Source: CAKTOF01 sp964544345 (GTDB lineage Bacteria > Bacillota > Clostridia > Oscillospirales > Oscillospiraceae). Taken from it: a stretch of 5,316 nt of DNA. The stretch spans positions 1-5,316 of the forward strand of contig CAZJBT010000129.1 in the NCBI GenBank assembly GCA_964544345.1, read 5' to 3'. The notes below the pieces were generated by a model. It ran no database searches. It saw nothing but the letters and a program-made list of their open reading frames with translations, and was not told the DNA's origin. Shown piece by piece: positions 1 to 4,560 of the stretch. How positions within the stretch are numbered: position 1 is the first letter of the stretch; the number at the start of each line of letters is the position of its first letter. Position numbers and translations under genes: made by a program.

Positions 1-7
1 GATTTGA

Positions 8-29
8 TTTCGCCGCTGCGGCGGCGAAA
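8..29. repeat. Perfect 9-bp inverted repeat (hairpin), 4-nt loop
   Basis: TTTCGCCGC at 8-16 pairs fully with GCGGCGAAA at 21-29 around the loop TGCG. It lies about 100 bp downstream of the zinc ribbon gene, close to the window edge. No T-run follows it on the minus strand within the window (tcaaatc), so it is not a textbook intrinsic terminator for that gene. It could be the end structure of a gene to the left, or part of a dispersed intergenic repeat together with the palindrome at 43-86. Confidence 0.55.
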
Positions 30-42
30 CTCTACGAGGTTT

Positions 43-86
43 TTCGACAAGCTGAGCGCGCCGCGGCGCGCTGTTTTTGTGTCAAA
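43..86. repeat. Long interrupted palindrome downstream of the zinc ribbon gene
   Basis: The core at 55-72 is a perfect 18-bp palindrome (arms AGCGCGCC/GGCGCGCT around a central GC). Outside an internal loop, TTCGACA (43-49) faces TGTCAAA (80-86) with one mismatch, so the whole element can fold as one long hairpin. On the plus strand the core is followed by GTTTTTG (73-79), which resembles an intrinsic terminator for a plus-strand gene ending left of the window. On the minus strand, the direction of every gene seen here, no T-run follows. It may be a one-sided terminator or a REP-like intergenic element. Confidence 0.5.
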
Positions 87-126
87 GGGGATGGCTCGGT
101 GTGTCTTCGCCGGGGCTGGCGAGTGC

Positions 127-336
127 TCAGCCGCCGCATCCGCCGCAACTGCTGCAGTCGTGCGAGCACGACGGCGGGCATGCGCCGGTGCGGACGGCGA
201 CACGGGTGAAGCGCTGGCGCAGCTCGGTCGCGCCGCAGCTCGGGCAGGCGGCGCGTTTTTCCTCCTTGTCTGCGATGGAGCAGAGCAGATCGAATTCGCT
301 GCCGCAGTGCTCGCACTGGAACTGATAAAGCGGCAT
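127..336 (-). CDS. FmdB-family zinc ribbon protein, 69 aa
   Basis: This is a small cytoplasmic protein of the FmdB/CxxC_CxxC_SSSS zinc ribbon family. Members are widespread and were first linked to regulation of formamidase/amidase genes, but their exact role is mostly unproven. The start MPLYQFQCEHCG is typical of the family. Two CxxC knuckles, C8/C11 and C31/C34, should hold one zinc ion. The C-terminal tail (residues 53-69) adds five more cysteines at C53, C57, C61, C64 and C67 in a Gly/Ser-rich stretch, also common in this family. The ATG at 336 has the ribosome binding site GAGGTG (344-349) with a 7-nt spacer, and the stop is TGA. It follows the PucR-type gene on the same strand after 147 bp that hold a possible promoter, so it may be transcribed separately. 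Family assignment is secure; function is not. Confidence 0.9.
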   Translation of the reverse strand: MPLYQFQCEHCGSEFDLLCSIADKEEKRAACPSCGATELRQRFTRVAVRTGACPPSCSHDCSSCGGCGG

Positions 337-352
337 GGGAGAACACCTCGCT

Positions 353-407
353 TTCCGTTCGACGGAATCAGTCGGATCTCAAGGCGGCACCGGACAAAGT
401 GCCCTTG
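353..407 (-). repeat. Two hairpins in the leader of the zinc ribbon gene
   Basis: Two stems lie between the possible promoter and the start codon. TTCCGT (353-358) and ACGGAA (362-367) form a perfect 6-bp stem with a 3-nt loop. CAAG (380-383) plus GGCAC (386-390) pair with GTGCC (399-403) plus CTTG (404-407), giving 9 bp with a 2-nt bulge and an 8-nt loop. Neither is followed by a T-run on the minus strand, so they are not intrinsic terminators of the upstream regulator gene. They make the mRNA leader structured, but no known riboswitch or leader class is recognised. Confidence 0.35.
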
Positions 408-435
408 CCGAATGATGTGGTGCTGCCTTGGCTCT

Positions 436-446
436 ATCTTATCACA
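436..446 (-). promoter_or_regulatory. Possible extended -10 promoter for the zinc ribbon gene
   Basis: Read on the minus strand this is TGTGATAAGAT, which contains the extended -10 form TGA-TAAGAT (hexamer 4 of 6 to TATAAT). A perfect TTGACA lies at 466-471, but it is 24 nt from TAAGAT. The alternative -10 TGTGAT (441-446) gives a 19-nt spacer, also long. The signal would start an mRNA leader of roughly 95 nt before the zinc ribbon gene. It is a weak match, so read-through from the regulator gene remains possible. Confidence 0.35.
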
Positions 447-483
447 GGCCGGGTGGGATTTCCAGTGTCAAATACGCAGGCGG

Positions 484-1692
484 TCAGGCGTCCGGCCCGA
501 AAAACCGCGCCTTGTCCACATATTCGAGGACGCGGATCGAGTGCATCAGATGCTGTATATCCCGTGGCTCGGAGAAGTCCAGCCCGAGTGCGTCGGCCGC
601 TTTGCCGAGTCGGAAAAGGACGGTGTTTTTGTGGACGCCGAGCGCCGCGGCCGCGGCGCGGGTGCTGCGCCCGTTTTTTAAGTAGAGCCAGAGCGTGCGC
701 ATCAGTTCGCCGCCTGTGCGGGCGTCGTCGGCCGCGAACGCGAGCAGCTTGGGGCTGCAGTAGCGCAGCACATCCTCCGTCTCGGCGGCGCGGTGAAGCA
801 GCACATACGGCAGACACTCGTCGTAGCGGTATAGGTACCGGTCGCCGAAAATGCGCGGCCCGATGCCGCAGGCGGCACGCGATTGTGCGTAGCCCTCGGC
901 AAGCTCGAGCAGCGAGGAGAGCGGGCGGCTCATTCCGCAGCTCGCGCGCAGCGTGGAAAAATAGGGCGCGAGCTGTTCAAATTCATCAGGCTCCATCTCC
1001 TTCGTGCGCGAGAGAAAAATGACTGCGTGGTTGTCGAAAGAGGTGTAGCGGTCGTCCGAGCCGCACGGCAGCGACGAGACGATGGTGTGCAGATCGCTGT
1101 TGCTCGCAAGCAGGTCGACGCAGAGCACGTAGAGCACCTTGCCCGGCTGCCAGCCGAGCAGCTCCGTTTTGAGCCGGATGGTTTCAGGCGAGAGCGTGCG
1201 GCCCGTGAGCAGGTATTGCAGGAAGGCGTCCGTTGCGGTGCGCTGCGCGTTGTCGACGCACAGGTGCTGATACAGCTCGAGCGCCAGGCGCGGCGCGATC
1301 AGATCCACCACGGCGAGATCGTTGTCCGTGAACGGACGGAAATAGGCGGTCGAGTGCAGATGGCCGACCGCGACGCCGTTGACCAGCAGCCCGCGTGTGA
1401 GCATCGTCAGGCCGTTATATTCCTCGATAGCGGCCTGCGGCTGTATATAAAGCCTGCGGAGCGACCTGACCCAAGTCAGGTTCTTGGCTTGCTCGCAGGA
1501 TACCGCGCGCCGTGTCTGGAGCTCGATGAAATCTGCATCATCCACTGAGGCGTTGGTTATGGCAATGATGCGCTCGTTCATATCGAACAGAATGACCGGA
1601 TTACCGATCAGCTCCATCGCGCGGTCGGCCAGCTCCTGAAAGCTCTCCGCCTTTTCAAAGCGGATGAGCGCCGAAAGAATGGATGCGTCCAT
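484..1692 (-). CDS. PucR/CdaR-type transcriptional regulator, 402 aa
   Basis: This is a one-component DNA-binding regulator of the PucR family, whose members often control uptake and breakdown of nitrogen or carbon compounds. Residues about 15-145 form an N-terminal input region with a PAS/GAF-like look (LIGNPVILFD at 28-37). Residues about 155-290 match the degenerate GGDEF-like middle domain of CdaR/PucR proteins. The C-terminal helix-turn-helix at about 329-390 carries the typical pattern: TRAAAAALGVHKNTVLFRL with the recognition helix near 353-362, then a closing helix at HLMHSIRVLEY. Full-length for the family, with no signal peptide or membrane segment. The ATG at 1692 has AGGAGG at 1702-1707 with a 9-nt spacer; the stop is TGA. 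It follows the binding-protein gene by 95 bp and has its own promoter (1755-1784). It may control that gene and the hydrolase, or itself; this is inferred from position only. Confidence 0.9.
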   Translation of the reverse strand: MDASILSALIRFEKAESFQELADRAMELIGNPVILFDMNERIIAITNASVDDADFIELQTRRAVSCEQAKNLTWVRSLRRLYIQPQAAIEEYNGLTMLTRGLLVNGVAVGHLHSTAYFRPFTDNDLAVVDLIAPRLALELYQHLCVDNAQRTATDAFLQYLLTGRTLSPETIRLKTELLGWQPGKVLYVLCVDLLASNSDLHTIVSSLPCGSDDRYTSFDNHAVIFLSRTKEMEPDEFEQLAPYFSTLRASCGMSRPLSSLLELAEGYAQSRAACGIGPRIFGDRYLYRYDECLPYVLLHRAAETEDVLRYCSPKLLAFAADDARTGGELMRTLWLYLKNGRSTRAAAAALGVHKNTVLFRLGKAADALGLDFSEPRDIQHLMHSIRVLEYVDKARFFGPDA

Positions 1693-1716
1693 TTAGATTC
1701 GCCTCCTCAGAGCAGC

Positions 1717-1750
1717 GTGCGCCGATCCGCCGGGAAGCGGATCGGCGCAC
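1717..1750. repeat. Perfect 14-bp inverted repeat at the predicted regulator-gene transcription start
   Basis: GTGCGCCGATCCGC (1717-1730) pairs perfectly with GCGGATCGGCGCAC (1737-1750) around a 6-nt loop. It lies between the binding-protein stop codon and the regulator start. On the minus strand it is followed by GCTGCTCTGAGG, not a T-run, so it does not fit an intrinsic terminator of the binding-protein gene. The promoter at 1755-1784 predicts a start near 1748, so the mRNA would begin with this stem, about 10 nt ahead of the ribosome binding site. It could be an operator, an mRNA-protecting 5' stem, a translation-lowering structure, or a 3' stabiliser of the upstream message. Confidence 0.75.
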
Positions 1751-1754
1751 TGTT

Positions 1755-1784
1755 ATCATAGCATAAAAGCCGGATGGTTGTCGA
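1755..1784 (-). promoter_or_regulatory. Promoter of the PucR-type regulator gene (extended -10)
   Basis: On the minus strand, TCGACA (1779-1784, 5 of 6 to TTGACA) is separated by 18 nt from TATGAT (1755-1760, 5 of 6 to TATAAT). The hexamer is preceded by TGC (1763-1761), giving a full extended -10 TGnTATGAT. The predicted start lies near 1748, giving a leader of about 55 nt that opens with the 14-bp stem. The promoter sits just after the binding-protein stop codon, so the regulator can be expressed independently of that gene. Confidence 0.65.
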
Positions 1785-1787
1785 GCC

Positions 1788-3392
1788 TCAGGCGAACCTG
1801 ATGTAGGTCACAACGGGCCGGCCGGGGTTCGTGAAGGTCACGGACGCGATCTTCTCACTGTTCCAGGCGGAGCAGCGCGAAGCCTCGCAGATCGGGATGA
1901 TCCGGTAATTCTCGTAGTTCCACATCTGCATCTTCCGGTATGCCTCGGTGCGCACAGCCGGGTCGACGGAGTAGAGACCCTCATAGAAGTACGCATTGAA
2001 CTCCGGATCGGTGATGCGGGCGGCGGTCAGGGTCGAACCCTCGTGATAGAATACCGTGGAGGAGAACGGGTCGCCCGTGGCGTTGGACTCGCCGCCGGAG
2101 TCGATCGTGAGGTCGGTCTCGCCTGCGATCCACATCGGGATCTGCGTGCCGAGGTCGTACGATTCGACGTTGACGGTGATGCCGATCTCCGCCATGCATG
2201 CCTGTACGGCGGTGGCGAGGTCGACCGAGCCGAGGTTGATGATGGCGCGAACCGTAAAGCCGTCGGGATAGCCCGCCTCGGCCATCAGTTCCTTTGCGCG
2301 TTCGATGTTCTGCTCGTAGCGGCCGCAGGAGAAATGATAGGTGACGGAGTTCGGCAGCATGGAGTCGACCGGTTCCCAGAGCACGCCCATCGCGGCCTCG
2401 GCGACGGCGTCGAGATCAAGCGAGAGCGCGACGGCCTCGCGGACGCGGACGTCCTCCCAGTACGGGCAGTACTCGCACAGGCCGACGCCCATGTTGATGC
2501 GCATGCCCTGGAGCTGGTAGGTCAGCGACTTGTTTTCCTCTGTGCCGCTGATCAGACGCTCAGCGTCCATCGAGGCGATGTTATAGGCAAGGTCGATGGC
2601 GTTCTGCTCAAGGTCGATGTACATGGTGCTTGTCTCAGCGTAGTACTTATATGTGACGGCCTCGCACTCGGGCAGCTCGCCCCAGTATTGGTCGGCGCTC
2701 TTGCGGACGAAGGAGGTCTGCTGGCCATCGAGATTCTCGGTGCAGATATAAGCGCCGGTACCGTTCGGACTGGTGAACCAATCGTCGCCGGTGGCCTGCG
2801 TCGCCCACTCCTCGGAGAAGATATAGAACTGCGTCAGAGCGGAGACGGCCGGGCCGTAGATCTGAGTGAACTTCAGGACGACGACGTTGTCGCCCTCGGT
2901 GTAGCAGCCGGGCAGGTCATAGGCGCTGAAGGATTCGGCTGCGGTTGTCTCGGTCGCCCAGTAGTTCAGGCTGTAGAGCACGTCCGAGGCGACGAGCGTC
3001 TGACCCTCGGTGAAGGTCACGCCGTCGCGCAGCGTGAGACGGAGCGTGTAATCATCCTCATACGTCCATTCGCTGGCCAGACCCGGGACGATCTCGCCGT
3101 TCTCATCGTACATGACGAGCGTGTCAAACACCATCGAGACATACGGGTTGACGGCGCCCATCGACGAGAGGAACGAGGCGGGCGCCGTCGTGGTGCCGAT
3201 GGTCAGAGTATGGCTGACCGGTTGTTCAGGGTCATCGGGCGTTTCCTCGCCGCCCGTTGACCCGACGGGCACGGTGTTGCCCGGGTCTGTGCTGTCCGGC
3301 GCGTCTTCGCCGCCGTCCTTTGCACACGCGCCGAGACTCAGTGCAAGGAGCAGCGCAAGCAGCAGAGCGGTCAGTTTTTGCAGCTTTTTCAT
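1788..3392 (-). CDS. ABC transporter substrate-binding lipoprotein, family 5 (peptide/nickel type), 534 aa
   Basis: This is an extracytoplasmic solute-binding protein of the SBP_bac_5 family (DppA/OppA/NikA type), lipid-anchored outside the membrane, where it hands ligand to an ABC permease. The signal peptide is residues 1-22 (MKKLQKL, then a long Leu/Ala stretch) with lipobox LGAC and lipidated C23. An acidic Gly/Thr/Pro linker covers 24-60. The binding domain follows, with family marks PGLASEW (103-109), DGVTF (123-127), NGTGAY (210-215), DVRVREAVALSLD (314-326) and AKELMAEAGYPDGF (366-379). The mature protein has nine further cysteines, including C306xxC309. The frame is open up to an ATG at 3440, but 3392 is preferred: it has a ribosome binding site and gives a proper signal peptide. 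It follows the hydrolase gene by 40 bp. No permease or ATPase gene is in the window. Ligand unknown; peptide, glycoside or metal chelate are all possible for the family. Confidence 0.93.
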   Translation of the reverse strand: MKKLQKLTALLLALLLALSLGACAKDGGEDAPDSTDPGNTVPVGSTGGEETPDDPEQPVSHTLTIGTTTAPASFLSSMGAVNPYVSMVFDTLVMYDENGEIVPGLASEWTYEDDYTLRLTLRDGVTFTEGQTLVASDVLYSLNYWATETTAAESFSAYDLPGCYTEGDNVVVLKFTQIYGPAVSALTQFYIFSEEWATQATGDDWFTSPNGTGAYICTENLDGQQTSFVRKSADQYWGELPECEAVTYKYYAETSTMYIDLEQNAIDLAYNIASMDAERLISGTEENKSLTYQLQGMRINMGVGLCEYCPYWEDVRVREAVALSLDLDAVAEAAMGVLWEPVDSMLPNSVTYHFSCGRYEQNIERAKELMAEAGYPDGFTVRAIINLGSVDLATAVQACMAEIGITVNVESYDLGTQIPMWIAGETDLTIDSGGESNATGDPFSSTVFYHEGSTLTAARITDPEFNAYFYEGLYSVDPAVRTEAYRKMQMWNYENYRIIPICEASRCSAWNSEKIASVTFTNPGRPVVTYIRFA

Positions 3393-3399
3393 GGGGGTT

Positions 3400-3406
3400 C
3401 TCCTTT
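3400..3406 (-). promoter_or_regulatory. Ribosome binding site that fixes the binding-protein start
   Basis: On the minus strand AAAGGAG lies 7 nt before the ATG at 3392. The alternative in-frame ATG at 3440 overlaps the hydrolase stop region, has no purine-rich site ahead of it, and would place 16 mostly charged residues before the signal peptide. The start at 3392 is therefore chosen. Confidence 0.85.
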
Positions 3407-3414
3407 CTCTTGTT

Positions 3415-3429
3415 ACCGCAAAACGCGGT
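3415..3429 (-). repeat. Small intercistronic hairpin between hydrolase and binding-protein genes
   Basis: ACCGC (3415-3419) and GCGGT (3425-3429) form a 5-bp stem with a 5-nt loop in the 40-bp gap between the two genes. On the minus strand it is not followed by a T-run, so read-through from the hydrolase gene is expected. It may be a processing or stability element, or chance. Confidence 0.25.
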
Positions 3430-3432
3430 GCT

Positions 3433-4323
3433 TTACGCATTCAGGTCGAGAATGTCGTTGATGAAATCCGTGATCTCCCGCATCGCAGAGGTAGCCTCCG
3501 GGAACTGGCCGTAGTACATGCAGTAGGTGTGCTCCATGCCCTTGCCGAAGCGGAAGATCAGATCGACGTCGGCCTTGCACATCGGATAGATCATGCGCAC
3601 GATGCCGGCCGAAAGGCTCTCCGCGCTGCCGCACTGGATGAGCGTTGGCGGGAAGCCGGTAAAATCGGCGTAGACCGGGGCGAGCAGCGGATCTTTCGTG
3701 TCGGCACCCGGTTCGGTGTAGAGCGGAAGAATGTCGTTGCCAACGGCGGAGAACATATCGTGGACGAACAACTCCTCGTTGGCGTAGTTCGGATCGACCG
3801 CGGGCGAAGAACACCAGAGCGCCGCCGGAAGCGGAAGACCCTGCTGCTTTAAGGCGACGGTCAGCGTGAGCGTGAGCGTGCCGCCGGCGGATTCGCCGCC
3901 GACGATGATCCGCTCATAGCCCAGATCGAGCAGACCCTTGTAGAAGTCAACGCAGTCGTTGACCATCGCCGGGTGCTTGTATTTCGGAGCGAGCCGGTAA
4001 TCGACTGAGTAGCATTCCAGCCCCGTTTCGCGGCTCAGATGCGCGAGCAGGTCGGCCGCGTCCATGGCCGAGCCAATGGTGAAGCCGCCGCCGTGGATGT
4101 GCATGATGCAGCACCTGCTGCGGACGCCGGGGCGCGTCATGTACAGGCCGCGCACGCCGCCGACGAATACCTCGCCGCCGGTATAGCCCGCGGGCAGCTC
4201 CGGCGCCGGCGCGCGGAAATCGTCCGGCAGCGTCGGTGGGCCGGCGGACAGATCCGGCATATTGGAGATCATCCGCTCCTCCTGGCTTTTCTTCTGAAAC
4301 AGCTCATATGCTTTGCTTGCCAT
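3433..4323 (-). CDS. Alpha/beta hydrolase, hormone-sensitive-lipase (family IV) type, 296 aa
   Basis: This is a cytoplasmic serine hydrolase of the alpha/beta hydrolase fold-3 family, whose members usually cleave small carboxylic esters. No signal peptide is seen. Family motifs appear in order: oxyanion-hole HGGGF (77-81), YRLAPKYKHPA (109-119), nucleophile elbow GGESAGG (142-148) with Ser145, DPLLAP (211-216), and GMEHTY (262-267) with catalytic His265. The acid member is unusual: where many members have Asp-Pro-Leu, this protein reads CGSAESL (231-237), so Glu235 is the likeliest acid. Length is normal for the family. The ATG at 4323 has AGGAGG at 4331-4336 with a 7-nt spacer; the stop is TAA. 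It is the first gene after the promoter at 4361-4390 and probably shares an mRNA with the binding-protein gene, which suggests it works on an imported compound. The substrate is not known. Membership is secure, esterase activity likely. Confidence 0.92.
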   Translation of the reverse strand: MASKAYELFQKKSQEERMISNMPDLSAGPPTLPDDFRAPAPELPAGYTGGEVFVGGVRGLYMTRPGVRSRCCIMHIHGGGFTIGSAMDAADLLAHLSRETGLECYSVDYRLAPKYKHPAMVNDCVDFYKGLLDLGYERIIVGGESAGGTLTLTLTVALKQQGLPLPAALWCSSPAVDPNYANEELFVHDMFSAVGNDILPLYTEPGADTKDPLLAPVYADFTGFPPTLIQCGSAESLSAGIVRMIYPMCKADVDLIFRFGKGMEHTYCMYYGQFPEATSAMREITDFINDILDLNA

Positions 4324-4360
4324 GTAAAAAACCTCCTCAGGACACAGAATTCCTAATCGT

Positions 4361-4390
4361 CAGTATACGATACCGGATGCCGGGCTGTCA
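4361..4390 (-). promoter_or_regulatory. Promoter of the hydrolase/binding-protein operon
   Basis: On the minus strand, ATGACA (4385-4390, 5 of 6 to TTGACA) and TATACT (4361-4366, 5 of 6 to TATAAT) are separated by 18 nt. Transcription would start near 4354, giving a leader of about 30 nt that carries the AGGAGG site at 4331-4336. Spacing, matches and distance to the gene all fit a sigma-A-type promoter. Confidence 0.6.
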
Positions 4391-4421
4391 TTGTATAACC
4401 GGCCTATATTCTTTTTGTTTT

Positions 4422-4437
4422 ATTGTGTAAGCGCACA
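4422..4437. promoter_or_regulatory. Operator-like inverted repeat with a cre-like core
   Basis: TTGTG (4422-4426) and CACAA (4433-4437) are a perfect 5-bp inverted repeat around TAAGCG. The same bases contain TGTAAGCGCACA (4425-4436), which fits much of the catabolite-repressor (CcpA/LacI family) cre pattern TGNAANCGNWNN, but the conserved C after it is an A. It lies about 70-80 bp upstream of the predicted hydrolase transcription start. Any binding protein is inferred. Confidence 0.35.
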
Positions 4438-4445
4438 AAAATGTG

Positions 4446-4465
4446 TGAAAATAGACTGATTTTCA
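4446..4465. promoter_or_regulatory. Operator-like perfect 7-bp inverted repeat
   Basis: TGAAAAT (4446-4452) and ATTTTCA (4459-4465) are perfect inverted copies separated by AGACTG. The repeat sits in the AT-rich island between the phosphoketolase terminator and the hydrolase promoter. It is AT-rich and weak as an RNA hairpin, which favours a protein-binding site over a terminator. The centre is 26 bp from the centre of the inverted repeat at 4422-4437. Confidence 0.4.
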
Positions 4466-4504
4466 GGGGGATGATTGTGATAATGTTGTGTATTTTTCAT
4501 AAAA

Positions 4505-4542
4505 TGACAAGCGCCGCCGTCTCCCAGTTGGGAGACGGCGGC
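4505..4542 (-). terminator. Intrinsic terminator of the phosphoketolase gene
   Basis: GCCGCCGTCTCCC (4513-4525) and GGGAGACGGCGGC (4530-4542) form a perfect 13-bp GC-rich stem with a 4-nt loop. On the minus strand the stem is followed by GCTTGTCATTTT, a moderately T-rich tail. It starts 18 nt after the phosphoketolase stop codon, so that gene is a separate unit from the hydrolase operon. Confidence 0.8.
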
Positions 4543-4560
4543 ACCGTACATAGGAGCGGA

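Noticed and set aside
466..471. Perfect TTGACA on the minus strand after the regulator stop
   Set aside because: It is 24 nt from the best -10 hexamer and 19 nt from a poorer one, so it is not accepted as part of a normal promoter on its own.
4..681. Plus-strand open frame of 225 codons at the left edge
   Set aside because: It runs through two palindromes and is antisense to the zinc ribbon gene and the end of the regulator gene. The Ala/Arg-rich product shows no domain.
883..1548. Plus-strand open frame of 221 codons opposite the regulator gene
   Set aside because: It is fully antisense to a well-supported PucR-type gene, with the biased composition of a shadow frame and no ribosome binding site that I can see.
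1717..1750. The 14-bp stem as an intrinsic terminator of the binding-protein gene
   Set aside because: No T-run follows the stem on the minus strand, and the regulator promoter lies before it, so termination there would silence the regulator.
2043..3260. Long open frame of 405 codons on the plus strand opposite the binding-protein gene
   Set aside because: The opposite frame encodes a clear lipoprotein with signal peptide and family motifs. The plus frame is rich in Arg, Val, Gly and Asp, a known shadow of GC-biased codons, and matches no family I recognise.
3393..3440. Upstream in-frame ATG at 3440 for the binding protein
   Set aside because: There is no ribosome binding site ahead of it, and it would add a charged 16-residue stretch before the signal peptide. 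The ATG at 3392 has AAAGGAG 7 nt upstream.
4389..4394. TACAAT on the minus strand as an alternative -10 for the hydrolase gene
   Set aside because: It matches 5 of 6 bases, but there is no recognisable -35 at a 16-18 nt distance, and it overlaps the -35 of the better promoter.
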